A stretch of DNA of 64,000 nt, taken from contig JAGFBZ010000290.1 in assembly GCA_018398805.1 (NCBI GenBank), positions 2,666,001 to 2,730,000 on the forward strand, given 5' to 3'. The translations under genes were made by a program, and so were the position numbers. Origin of the DNA: Hirundichthys speculiger. Lineage: Eukaryota; Chordata; Actinopteri; Beloniformes; Exocoetidae. The notes below the pieces were generated by a model, which was given only the letters and a program-made list of their open reading frames with translations, searched no databases and had not been told where the DNA came from. Positions within the stretch are counted from its first letter, which is position 1; every line of letters begins with the position of its first letter. Shown here one piece after another: positions 1 to 13,392 of this stretch.

Positions 1-3000
1 CTTTTTTTCTCCACTCATTGATGTGAAATGCATTCTGGGATACTATACCATCTCAAGTCTGCAGATAAGAACGCATATTGAAAAAGCCCTAGGTATCCTT
101 AATCATACTGAAGAGATACTGTACATCATCACTTCACAACAGATATAGTGACAGCATAAATCACACATTAATCTTTTTTTCTTTTTCCCTTTTGTGAAAC
201 TGCAGCATGTAACTCATATATTTTGGTGTTAGATCAGGTTTCAGTCCAGACCATCTCAGGACATTATACAGAGTACACATGTAAGAAAAGCCATTTCGCT
301 TAGGGACTTTGAAAAAGAAGATCCAGCTGATATTTTTTGAGGAAACCAGGGAGTGAAAATGTTTGACAAGTACTATTGTTAAATTTTTTTTTAAATGTGC
401 TCCAGGATTCTTTTGAAAAGCAGATCAGATTTGGAACTGATATCCATCCCTTCCTGTGCATGTTGAACAGTTAATAGAAATGGGCCTTATCTGCACTAAA
501 GGACCTACACTGGGCTGTAATGTCCAGAAAACCAGCACCTGAGTTAGAACACAGTAAGAACATCTCACGGTAAGAGGTAAGTCATGATGCACAGTGCAGT
601 TTCTGCACCTTAAATCAAAGTCACAGGCACAGAAACAGCGCTATTATATCTGTTTAGACTTGTTCCCCTGTGGATCCAGCAGAGGGTGCTGTGACTACAT
701 GGTTCACGTGGCAACATGATTTCTTTCTTGTTACTCCACAAGCTTTCTTTAAATTTTTAAGTATCAATATCAGCTTTTGAGCCAAAGGTATAGTGTTCTT
801 CGAAATGAGAAGAGAAAAGAAAAGAGAGTCAGCTGATTAATGGTGAAATTAAACTCTGCTCTTTTCCTTGATGATTATACTTTACTTTAATTTCACATCA
901 GATTAAACTTGAAGATGAATGCAAATAGACTGTCACATCAACTTTAGACTATTTAACAGATGGTGAGTGTGCTATAATGTCATTATTAATGTGCCAGTGG
1001 ATTCATTGAGAAAGGTAGGGAGGTGGGAAAAAAAAGTAGCCAAATCATTTTAACATCCCATTTATCTTCATTAAAATTCAGCATACATTCAGAATTTCAC
1101 AACAGATTCCTGTTATTACTAAAGTGTATCTTTTTAAGGACAAACATTTAAAGAATTTCATATTTCCCATTCTCTGTTACCTATTTTCATCATGAAATTC
1201 CTGAATTTCAGACATAAATGAATACAGTGAAGGACCCTCAGCTAAACTCAGTCCATGTCACCAAGAAACAAGCCCCAGTGAGTTTGATAGAGTGTTTGAT
1301 TGACAGCTCTGTTCGCCTGCCTTCTTTCCTCATCTCGATGTCCACACACGTCCAACTTGTCCCTCTCTTCTGGAACCCCAGACTCTTTGATCATTCTGCA
1401 TGTTTATACCGCACTGCAGAGAACCCCTGAAGAAGAGAAGAGGAGAGAAAGAGATGGAAAGTGAGGGACATAAAGAAAATATTCATCTTTGTTTTTCTCT
1501 CTAAGGCATCTTGCCTTATGGGAGTTAAAATTCTTTGATGGGAATTTTAGAGCTTTACATTGCTGTGTGTGCAAATGAATATGTGTGCGCATGCTCCTGA
1601 GTATGCAGGAGAATTCGGGAGACCAGGCATTCTCTCTCTTGTTGACCTCCAAAAGTCCTCCAGTGGCCCGATACACGATGCTGAACCATATCCTCACAAT
1701 ATCCAAAGGACGTGTGGACAAAAGCACAGAGAAGAAAGCAAAGTGGATAACGCGAAAGAACTGAAAGGCAGTTGAGAGGGAAACGATGTAACAGAAAGAG
1801 TTCGTTAGAGCAAGATAAAGAATACAAGTGAGACTCAGTGAAAGAGGATTTGATTAAGACAAATGAAAATAGAGGTTCGGGGGATAAGAGCGGAAGAGAG
1901 AAGATAAAAAGTGGAGATGTTCAAAGGGATAACAAGGAGACGAGTCGTTCATCTGTAAAGGTGACAAGAAGTACAGCTGCCAGTTCCCTTTCACTGAACA
2001 TGATGCTACTGATTTATCGACTTTGTGTCCTCTTAAGTTCAAATTGCGGTTAACTGCAGAGTCTGGAGTGTAAATCTAGAGGACTTTTAGGGGGACTAAA
2101 ACATCACATCAATTTCTAAATGAATCCAGTGCTACAAAGGAACCTGTTCATATGCTGACTCCATCTTTGTAGATGACTTGCAGTGGAACAACAACCTTTT
2201 TTTTCACACTCCAGATTATAGCAACGCATTACACTTACTGATATAAAGACAAGATTTAAAAAAAAAAAAAAGACACAATAATTGTATAGCACTGTCAAAT
2301 CAGCATAATCACAAACAAACAGCTATGGTGATCCGTTTGGCCATCTGTCCTATAATGAGCTGGAGGAGACAGAAATAGAGAGAATGTGGGAGGAAGATCA
2401 GCTTGTCCTTTATGTGGGTGTAATGGTAAATAATGCATGATAGAAGGCCTAGATGCACTGACACAATTTCATGCTTAGACCCTTGTTTACAGTCAGCCAC
2501 ATAGTAAACACTGATGGGTCAAAAGATTATGAGACCCCGTTACTTCACGCTCCAACCCAACAGCTTGCACACACCACTCCCACAAGCCTTGGTGTTAGAG
2601 GTGTTACTGCCATCTACAACTGTCATCTGGCCCCAACGGTCCCAAGGATCCAACATGCTGACAAGATAAGCAACTTCTACTGTCACGATTGTGAGATAGT
2701 CAGTGCACGTACAATGGACCAGATGTCATATCAGGTTCTGCCTTCCGTGTCATAATCCAGATGCAGAGAATAACTTCACAGATGATTATTAATTCATATC
2801 ACATATAACACATAAATGCATGTTATGTTTATGTGTTCAACTTCCTTGTGGTTAGACTGACGATCTTAGATCAGGAGAAAGAAAAAAAGAAAGAAAGAAA
2901 TGTTTTGCTTGTTGGGGCAGCAATTCTTGCATCAGCTGTATACTGTTAGATCATACCAGATTTTGGAGTTGGACTATACAAATAGCAGCATTTTAAAACA

Positions 3001-6000
3001 TGAAAAACAGCCTCTCCCAGGAAGATATAATATATCATAGCAAGAATGTGGTTATGACTGCTGCACAGGGAAGTTTACTTTTAACTGGCTGGGGCTATGA
3101 AAATGATAATTTAAAAAGTGGATGTAGAGTTGTCAAACTGCTCTTTGAACAGACTGAACTGGTTCAGCTGACTGAACCATTAATTTTATTTTAGTTTTCA
3201 AAGAGTTTTCTAAAGAGAGATAGAAATATGTTGGCTGGATGTGTTTCAAGGAAAACTGAGGTGACTTACCAGTTTAAATTTAAAGTGTTTTTCATAATAA
3301 GTATTAAAGAAAAAAATATTAAGTGCCTCAGGGTTTTCTTCTTATAAACTATTTTAGGGGAAAATGCTTAGCTGCTTTGCTGCAGGATTTTTCACAAAGT
3401 TTGAACATCTAAGCAGACTGCTTAGATGTTCATAATACAATTACTGTCAAAGTGTAAAACTACTACATTTCTGGAAAATGCGCATACCATAAATCGCGAG
3501 CAGCACAGGAGCAAAGCTCAGGGACATTCACAGCTACCTTCATCATGCTCTGTGCAAACATATGACATACTCCATTAGGCAGAAAATGACAGAGCAAGAA
3601 TCTTCATTTTCTTTCAAAAGACTCATTCTAACTTTTGTTCTGTCCATTTCCAGCTTCACTTTTATATTTCTTACATAGACAGTATAGCCTTTTGCATTCT
3701 TCTCCATATGATGCTGAATAGTTTCAAATGTGGCCGCAACAAGTTCTTCTCACAGCATTTCTCTTCTGTGGCACCGAAAGACTCTCCAGCCTTGTCTGTT
3801 TAGCAGTTTGTGCATTTTTGGACTAATTTTGACTGTGAAAAGGAAACAATCTTTTTCATCGTGGGATTCCAGAGAGCCTAATTTAACGTCAAATCGACCC
3901 AACGACTGTTTAAAGAATACAGGACCAGTCATATTAAAAAAGAAATGTCAGCATGTAATGACTACATATGAAAGTAAATACCGGTACATCTGGGGAGCAG
4001 TTTTGTACATCATACATGGACATGGTCAAATATATGAACCCACAGCAAATAACCTTTTTTTTTTTTTTGGCATTAGTTTTCCTGTGGAAAAAGAAGTGAT
4101 TTGAACTTCAAAGTCCCAGTCAGAGACAAAAACAATGTTTTTGGGCTAATAAATGTATTTTGGAGAAATAAGGTTAGGCACATAATGTCCCTAGAATGTC
4201 TGCAACTACCATAGTCATCATGATCAATATCAGATCAGTTGATCAGTAGATCCCAACGGGTTCACATACTTTTTGTTTTGAACACTATAAAGCACAGAAC
4301 AACTGAAAACAAAAACTCATACATACAATCACTTTCTAATAGAGACAAAAATGGCCCCGGTCTTTGTGAAGAGTTTTGCAAATGAACCCAACACCCTCTT
4401 TGAAAAACTTGGCAAAGATAAAAGAGGCCTCAGCAGGAGTTGGCCAGCTTTTCTCTCTTCATCTCTTTCTTTGTCTTCATTTTCTTTCTTATTCTTCTCG
4501 AAGGTATTTTATCAAAAGCGTTTAAAGAATAAGGATTTTAGAGGAGCACACCCACAGCTTTGCTTGGAGAAAAATAAACATGAATACAAATGATGGGAAT
4601 GTGTGTATGTGTTTGTGCGCAAGACTATATACGCTGTGGCCCTTTGAGGACAGCTGATGCAGAGTTAATGTGATAATGACAAACGGGGAGGCAATTTGTT
4701 TCCTGGGGAGCTGCGCCATTCAGCCCGTGTGTGAGATTAAAAACGTCCAGAATAAAGCAACATCAGCAAAGTGAACCATCAGCATTCTCTACTTCCAACC
4801 AATTACATCGCTATCAGTGCAGATTATAACACTTATTGCCGCTTTGAATGTTGGTCTCTTCTGCTACTCCTCCATTTTCACCTGTTTGTCAAGTTTTACT
4901 CATCAAACCTGGTTTTTCCCTGAAGGATTTGAGTATCAAAAACCCTGTACCAAGTTTTATTTACAGCTCTGAGAATAAATTGCTAGTTTGCGGTGGATGC
5001 CAGCTGCACTCATCTTGGATTCACAGCAGGTACAATGGATTGAAATTGTCATAAAACAAGTTTTCTTTTGTGCAGCATGCACACACTTCCCGATGATGTT
5101 CAAAACAACCATTGTTCCCCAAAATACTTAAATGTCCTTCCTCTGGCGGAGCTTCAAAGACACAGGGAGGCAATAGTGTGAAACAGAGTGGAGTATTTTC
5201 CTGGATCTGTGCTTTTTTACAAGGATCATAACCCCCTGGATGCTTACAAGATGTTTTCATTTGTGAAAGGAAAGCACAGCTAAAGAGGAGAGAAGCCACT
5301 GGGCTGTATGTGTATTGATTAGAATACACAATTTACATTTAAAATGTATCAGCATTTGTCAGACAATCATTTAAAGAAAGTACTCATTACTTTGGGACAT
5401 GTTAGAGTCCTAAAAACTGTATAATGAGAAGCAAGGAGCACCAGTGTAATTTTTGGATTTTCCAACTGAACACTGTGTGAAACATTCTTCATCCTGCTTC
5501 CACATTTGTCCAACACAGATTGATTCTCTATTTTCCACTTTTGTCTCAAGCAGCTGAAGGAGGTGAAAACTTTCTCTGGTTAATATCTATTTCATTTCTC
5601 TCCAGTGTGTAAGAACTGCTGTACTCACATATTTTTATGTGTAACACGTCACAACGGGGCTGTGATAATGATGTCAATAACATGAATCAAGAAGAGAGGG
5701 GAGAGATAAGACCATAAAACTCCTCCTAAAATTAAATAATGTTTTTCATAGAAACAGAAAGGCTGAGCACAACTGTTCTTCTGAAGCCAAAGGACCCAGA
5801 GTGAACATTTAGTGAGGTTGTTTTGGTAATTTTGTTTTAAAAATGCCATGTTGTGCTTTCATCTTCTAATGTTGGAAGATTGGGGGTGAACAGGGAGAAG
5901 ATGGAGAGCAAGGTCCAGCGGAATAACAGATGTGTGGTCAGGGATGAAAAAGATCACTGGCTTCGAGGAGAGGGGAGATCACTGATGGAAACCTGGACGG

Positions 6001-8294
6001 ACCTGATGAACTGAGCATGTTTTTTTTTTTGTTTTTTTTTAGAGGGTTAGGATCTTTGCTCAGGCTGCAGCCACTGCAACCCAGTCCCGCATGAGCAGCA
6101 GAAGATGGGTGGAGTTCAGTTAGCGCATGCATTCAACTTCAGAGTAAGAAACACCTCCAGACTTAAATATTTATGTCACCATGTGTTATTGTGGATTTGA
6201 TATTCTTCAGCACCACACTAAGCTTTTGGTCTTGTTTCCAAGCCTGGGAAATGAAATAAAGATTACAACTCATCTTCTGAGACCATTTGCATGCAACTTT
6301 ATTCTGATAATCACTGACATCCTGATGGTGTGTTCACCATTGTTTTCCTGATCATGTTTTGGATGTAAGAGAACCATCTTCTGCTTATGGATTCACTACA
6401 TAACCATTTGTCATGGAGAAGCAAAGTTTCAGGTTGAAACAATCAGAGAAGCATTTTTTTTTTCTCCTGAAGAATTCTGTGAAGGAAAATCCACAAACTT
6501 TGAATCACATACATTAACATTTATGATAAACTGGAGTGGCTGCAGTTCCTCAAAAACACAGACTCATGTCTGATATTGCAGATATCTTCAGAAATAAAGT
6601 ACAAATTGTTTATTTTTTTTGTTTTGCTGCTTAAGAAAAATTCAAAACATGTGGAACCTGTAAAATAACAAACTTATTTCTTATGTCATTATTTCCACTG
6701 TTACAGTGCTATGTAGGTAACAATACTCTGCTGAAAGCTGCAGCAACAGACACATTTAAAGGGCAGGGATGCATTGCTATGCAATGCTAGTGCTTTTGCC
6801 TGAAAACGGCATTATAGCAACAGCTAGTCTTGAAAGGCGATCCCTCAAGAGCTGCCACTTGAAAAGTTGAACTATTCTTATCCTTTCATCACAAGCAATG
6901 AACTTAGAATTCATTTTGGTAGCATACAATGCTGACTAGCTAACTCAGTCAAAGTGAATGAAACGCATGAAGCCTGAAAGGCATCTGGGAGAGTTCCACC
7001 TTACAAGTTAAAAGTGGATCCAAGTTTTTTGCTTGATCAAACCTCTGATGAGTGAATAGATCAAAGACATGAGTGTAGCATGAACTTTGCTTCAATATAC
7101 CTTTGTTTCATGGTAAACTCTTTGACTTGTCAGAGTGGGGAAAGCACACACATACAGAGAGGGAGATTCTTTTTTTCTTTTTTCTCCACTTTTGTGGATT
7201 ACTGGAAAACTGTTGCAAAATCAAAAGTTTTGTGTTGAAAAAAAGAGCCCTATGGAGGAATTTAACTCAGGGAAATCAGCTGACCTAGAAAGAGTGCAGA
7301 ACTGAAATACTTCAGTCTTTTTTTCTTTATGTACATGTTATAAACATGCCTTCATTCTTAATTGTCTCAAGTGTTGCTCTGGCATCTGTTACTGTCATTG
7401 TCCTGTCATTTTACAGCCTTCACTTCTATATATATTTTCTTTTTTTCCTGTGCTTAATGTAGCTAGACGTGTGTGTATGAGATAAGATCTCTGGCTGAAG
7501 ATCTGATGAACAGAGCTCTTCCAGCTTGTTTGCATTTTTCTTTTCCACAACAGCACTAATAACAAGGCCCAGGGTTGACAGCAAGTGAAAAGGGACATGC
7601 TGCAACTCTCTGAGGAATGGTGCTGGGCAAGTGTGCTCCACTTAGTGTTTCTGCCAGAGCAACTCTGATAGCATGTTAATGCTAGTCAGGCAACGGGTGC
7701 CAATACTCTACCCCAAATTAAGGTTTTCCACTAGAGCAGATGCCATATGTTCTGTTCTGCCACAGCCACATGTCTCTTTTCCCTTTCAGCTTTGCCTTGA
7801 AGAACCAAAACTAAATGAGGGCAAAATTAACTGATCTTTCTATTGCTAATGCATTTCTATGTTCAAAAGCCTGCACAGTCTTAGCAGAAATAAACAGATA
7901 AGAAGCAGAATTATTTTCTCCCTTCTTTGTAAGACACTGCTTTTACACTTTTGCCATTTTTCTTGCTGTGTAGTTTTTCCTCAAGGAATTGATTGCCATA
8001 TGGTCTTTGATGAATATCGCAATCTTGACTTACATAGAGGGGATAGACATTTTTTGGTGAATGCTTCTATGCTGGATAGCCTGTAAAAGTGTGTGTGTCT
8101 ATGTGAGAGATAAGAAATAGTGTTATAAGACTGAGATAGGCACAAAAAAAAAAAAGACCCCAACATCAGCTAGTTGTTTTCTATACTTCCTCCAGTCCAA
8201 TTCACAGTCATGGCCTATCTATCTATCAACAGGTGGGATAGATGTGGACACACCTCAAAGGCCACAAGTCTATTAAAGGGCCACGCAGAGATAA
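1..8294. other. AT-rich DNA without a recognisable gene
   Basis: I see no gene here. Open frames reach about 124 codons but show no recognisable domain, and several overlap open frames on the other strand, as expected by chance. Minor structure includes a GAAA-rich run at 2876-2899, several poly-A and poly-T runs, and a short perfect inverted repeat listed separately. A somewhat GC-richer patch at 2520-2755 has a 94-codon frame that I do not recognise. Intron or intergenic DNA is the likeliest reading. Confidence 0.6.
3403..3431. repeat. Perfect short inverted repeat (hairpin)
   Basis: Two perfect 14-base arms (3403-3416 and 3418-3431) are separated by a single base, with one further pairing base outside. 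The arm reads GAACATCTAAGCAG. The stem is too short and the loop too small for a typical pre-miRNA. No transposon termini are evident beside it. Confidence 0.7.
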
Positions 8295-8299
8295 GCATC

Positions 8300-8752
8300 T
8301 GTTAAGTCCAACTCCTAACAGATCCACGATAAGACTCCCAGACAGGAACTCGATATAGACAAGGCTTTTATGACCAAGACTCCTCGAACCAAGGACAGTG
8401 GGCAGGCAAGCGGCAGACCGATGATGCAAACTAAAGTGGGACTGGAAGACACGACAACGAGGAGGCAGGCAGGTAGACCGATAGGTAGGGGCAGACAGAA
8501 GAGTAAATCCAGGTGGAGCTGAAGAAGGCAGGCAAACTCTGGATCTCCCCTCAGGGGATGGAACAATCTGGCGATGAATGCCTGAGTGGATCAGGTCTTT
8601 ACGGACGAGTTGATTCCAGAACAACAACAGGTGTGAGAGCTGCCACACCCAGAGGACACGCCCACCATCCAGGGAGACCAGCAACCGCAGACGATGACGA
8701 GACACAGGGCAGGAACACACAGGAAAATACAAACAAACACAGAACCCTAACA
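8300..8752 (-). mobile_element. Probable solo LTR, Gypsy-like, minus strand
   Basis: On the minus strand the segment starts TGTTAGGGTTC and ends GGACTTAACA. It therefore has the TG...CA ends and short inverted TGTTA/TAACA repeat expected of an LTR. It is flanked by GCATC (8295-8299) and GCAAC (8753-8757), a 5-bp target duplication with one mismatch. A TATA-like CATAAAAGCC lies on the minus strand at 8363-8372, in the promoter position. The segment is clearly GC-richer than its surroundings. No gag or pol sequence is next to it, so recombination between two LTRs is inferred. The 183-codon minus-strand frame across it has no recognisable domain. Assignment to Gypsy rests on general resemblance to teleost LTRs and is not proven. 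Confidence 0.55.
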
Positions 8753-9874
8753 GCAACACGTTCACTCTTACGGTCATTGAACATTTATGTTTTAGACTAT
8801 GGAAGGAAGGTATGCACAGAAGGCCCAGCAGGTTTTTGAACGGGGAACCTCCACAACAATGCTGACCACCACACTGTCAAACCCCAACGCAAAATAAGTA
8901 AGCAGAGGAATTGTTTTGATAAGCTTAGTGTCACAACATTCATTTCAAATCAGAGTTGTTTTAATTTTTTTTGGCTAACATCTTGATGGGATATGGCATT
9001 TAGTCCCACCACTTTGAGTTATGCAAGAATTGCAAATGCAAAAATGGACTTACTTTCACAGTTGTACACTGCCGTGATCCCTACTGTTGTTTTTTTTTCT
9101 ACAATTGGCTCTCACATCAAAAGTGAATAAAGCAGAATTTTAAGTTGCAGACGAAAGATCACGCAAACATTTGGGGTCACAGCATATGACCAAAACTGAG
9201 AAGCAATGCTCCCATTGGGCATTTAACATCACGAAATAACACAACTTTCATGACACAAAACTAAAGACGAACAAAAAAAAATGAAACATTCTTGATATTT
9301 TTTCTAACACCAAAACCAGAAAAGACTGCTTTGGATTTGCACCGATTGCCACTTTATAAAACAAAAACTAAGATCCCAGGAAAGCCCTCAAACGCAAGCA
9401 AGACTCTCCGTGGTTTTCTTCCACTGGTAGATATTTATCCGCACCCCTCATAAAATCATAATATGTCATGTAAATGGTTGTGTTTGTTGCAGACCAATAC
9501 GTTTACCCTCTTGCTACAGAGTATTTTTTTTCCAGGACTATAAAATATGTCTTCTAACATAATTACTTCAGCTGCATCAAGTTGCATCAGTTAGAGTTAG
9601 ATAACTTGAAAATAAAATAACTGAAACATTAATCAGTGCAACACTTTTCCAATGGGAAGCTCTTAAGCAAAGAAGTGGTTTTATCCCTGGCAGAAACTGC
9701 ATTCTCCTCTTCTCTCTGGGCTTTTCCCAGGTGTCTTGCATCACTGGTTAATGAGCAGGCTCCACACCCACATCAATGGCATCAAGGCTAACTAGACAAT
9801 TTCTTTTCTAGCAAAAACTAAAAATGTATGGTCCCTTTCAACAGAAGTTGGTCTGACAGGCTTCACATTCTCAT

Positions 9875-9898
9875 TCTCTCTCTCTCTCTCTCTCTCTC
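9875..9898. repeat. (TC)n microsatellite
   Basis: Twelve uninterrupted TC units in otherwise non-repetitive sequence. Confidence 0.95.
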
Positions 9899-12800
9899 CA
9901 TTTCATTGTTTTTCTTCATCATTTGTCCATATTTAGTGTCTTCACTTCTCCCTTGCTCTGATAGTCTCGAGCCCTGATGTAGTTTTTTGTTGCCGTCATG
10001 TCTCAAAGTCTGATGAATTGAGCTGGAGTTGTCATTTATTGAGAAGATTTCTCATTCATTCTGTGCTTTTCTCTGGCCTTCATTCTACTGTTCATATTTA
10101 TCCTACATTATTCCCATCTGAACCAAAGTGACTTGCATTTCGCCCCCCACGACACCTCATAACAGAGGGAGGAATGAGTTTGTTTACTCGATTTACCAAC
10201 TTATCCATCAGACTCAGTCCGGATTAGTCTGTATTTTATTGGATAGATTTGCCTGTTCTATCAATCGTAGTCTTTCTCCCATCGTGTCACATTTACGCTC
10301 GTCTCTGTCACTTGTTGAACATGCATTTTATTCTGTCTCATTCTTGACAGTTCATGTTTCATATTGGGAAGTGGGCAAAGGATTCATCCGAACAAATGAA
10401 TACTTTGACACAAATCTCCTATTTCCTCTGTAATTGTGTCATGTTGTCTTTCTCTAGCTTCAAGACAAACCTTTTAGTCGGTTATCAGCAATAAATGGTG
10501 GATCATTTCAGGAATGCAGGGCACTTTGGATTGCACGGACACCACATCACTGGTATACCAAGCAGTGAAGTGTCGAAATCGAGGCAACATAGCAGGACAC
10601 AATGTGATTGATGTGAAACCCAGTGCCATCAGTGACAACAGGTGTAAATGACAGTGATTTGCATAATGAGAACATTACCCTGCAGCATGCTGAAAAATCT
10701 TCATACGAGAATACTTCTGACACACTAAAGAATTATTTATTTTTTTATTTTATAAAAACTTAAGTATCTTATCCTTGTTGGGTGTCATGTTTTTTACATT
10801 TATCTTTGTGATTATCTGTTCTTGCTATAGTATCTAAAGCTGCAGGAACTTTCATCATGTTATGGTTGCTCTCTGTATGAAGACGTCCTTACATGTGTAG
10901 GCAGATGGATGAAGAATTCTTATTGTTCATTGAGTCAAGTTCTGCACGAATGTGTTGGATATGAAAGTTCAAACGTTCAAGCGTTCAAATTTATACTTAA
11001 TTCAAAAGTACGCATTTCAAACTTACACATGCAACTCAGGTCCCTGAATGTTTGGTATAATGAGCACAGTTTAGATTGCTTTATGTGTAGAGAAGGATTT
11101 TTCTATACAAATCAAAAACTTGTTTTGAAAAAATAAATATGAAAAGACCCAAAATGTACTGAAACAATTCATGCCGGAATAGCACATTATTTATCTTAAT
11201 CTGAATTTTGAGAGTTTAAAAAAGTAAAGGAGTGCGCGTATAAAACAACACACAGGATTTGAGCTCCATGTTTTACCAAGTTCTCAAACCTTAATTAGCT
11301 TTGGGTGGCTTTTTCACACTGATGACAAGGAAGCTCCTGTGATGTAAACCTTGAAGATCTAGGAAGACGTTATGAAACTCTGTCCCAACAGTCAGCAGCC
11401 ATCAGCAGCTGCCTAACAACTTTAAAAATAAAAATAACTGAGGGCTACATGACAATAGCAAAGCATGTCAATTCATAACCTACATTAGTTTGTGATGCAA
11501 TCAAGCAGGATTCATGGCAGCACGAGGAACCTGTGACACTGGGATTTCCAGACATTTAACATGTATTTCCTCCTGATTTATGGAGTCATTCCCTCTTTTA
11601 AGTGCTTACGAGCACGTACAGTTATAGCAGAACAAGGGAATAATAGCTCGGGAATTTCTGACTTTAGAGGAAGGAATCATTATGTAAATATTGTGTATGA
11701 TATTGTGTGATTCCAGGTACTTTAGGGCAAAGGAGAAGTCATTTATGTGAAAGTAGTGAGGACCTACAGTGTTAAAGACCTGGTAAAAAAAAAACAAAAC
11801 AAAAAAAAAAAAAACATCCTCCTGTGCCACTTAAGCAATTATGGACTATTATGTCCAATTTATAAGGAGAATCAGAAAACAAAGAACAATATGAAAGGCT
11901 TTCCCCTTTACTTCTTGATATGACAACATGTTTTACAGGTGTGTATCAGACACATGGGCTTGTCTACTATTTCATGGTATTATTTGGAATAAGAGCAGCT
12001 CAAAATCCTTCAGACATTGGTCAGATTTCTCTTCATAATCCTCCTGTTTTCATTCAGATGTGCCTTTAGAAGTTTCTCATGGAGTTTGTAGGATATTTAA
12101 GATTTGCAGTATCTCATACAGATAATCAGGTGAGTTGTATCGCTACAGTAGTATTTGAATCATATTTTTTCTCACAACATGTTGTATTATAACAGTGGTT
12201 TATGTTAGCGTGCCCAGGGTCTTTTGTTGATGAATGATACAACATGAAGATAACAATTTTCTACATTTTATTTTACTGAGCATTGTTTCACTCACAAAGG
12301 TTTAACTCGTTATCTACTCAAAAAAGCGTCATCTTTCACTTGACATCTTTTCATCACTGCTGTTTGTCCGATTAGAAGTAGTGACGTCAGATCTGGCTCT
12401 TTTAAAACAGAACAAAGGAACTTTTACCATTTTTACCTTAATCGGCCCCACTATAGGCATGGAGGATTAGACACCTTTACGTCACCATCCAGGATTGTCT
12501 CTTACTCACTCTCATTTTCTCTTCCATCATTACTTTCTAGAGCCTCTTTATTGCTTGTGCCATGATGTCCACTGTAGCTCTGTGCCAGAATCAACACACA
12601 GTTGTCGCAAGAGACAACTAAGACAACAGTCAAGTTACTTTGGCTGTTTTTGTGAGTACCAGTGACAGAAGACTGGAACAGATGATGCTTTCTAAAAGTA
12701 AACAAATATTCCTTCAAATGATGTTGAAACTTTTTTAACACAAGATTTTACTAAAGAGAAAGCTGTTTTTTTCTCTTATTCTTATGGTTAAGATGCTGAG

Positions 12801-13352
12801 AAAAAAAGACGTTATAGTATCTCAAATCGAGGTGCTTCATCTAAAAGAAAGGTGACGGAAAGGTCTGACGGCACTATTGTTAGTATGTTTATTTATTTCA
12901 GTAACACAATCTGTTGGGTCCCTTTGAACAGCTGATCATAAGCCAAACCCACGGCCACTGTGTGCGCCTGTCTGTTAATATTTAGACTTGAGCTGTGCTG
13001 CAAGCAGCCTTCTTGTCAGATGTTGTCAGATTGTCATCGTAACTAGTTACACCAAAGCAACAGAGGGGTTCGTTCATATTTTCCACCGATATGTTCAGTC
13101 GCTGCACAAAAACTGGAAAACTGTGCATGTCTGGGAGCCTTTCATGCAAAGGATGAATAAATCCCCCAAACAGGAACTGAAAGGCCCCTAGTAAGCTAGC
13201 AAAAAGCATTTAGAAGCTACAAAACTTGCCAGCAGTTATGCTACCCGGAGCTGATCATGTATATTATTAAATGTTTTGCTTTTGGGCCTTTTTTCTTTTT
13301 CTGTTATTTTGAAACCATTATTGTTATTTCATATTACAATTATTTTCAGCAA

Positions 13353-13353
<1 letters not shown>

Positions 13354-13389
<36 letters not shown>
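13354..13389. repeat. (ATA)n microsatellite
   Basis: Twelve tandem ATA units with no interruption. Confidence 0.95.

Positions 13390-13392
<3 letters not shown>

Noticed and set aside
3403..3431. microRNA precursor
   Set aside because: The stem is only 14-15 bp with a one-base spacer, far short of a pre-miRNA hairpin.
8226..8777. 183-codon minus-strand open frame
   Set aside because: It coincides with the solo LTR and extends past both of its ends without any domain. GC-rich repeat sequence explains its openness.
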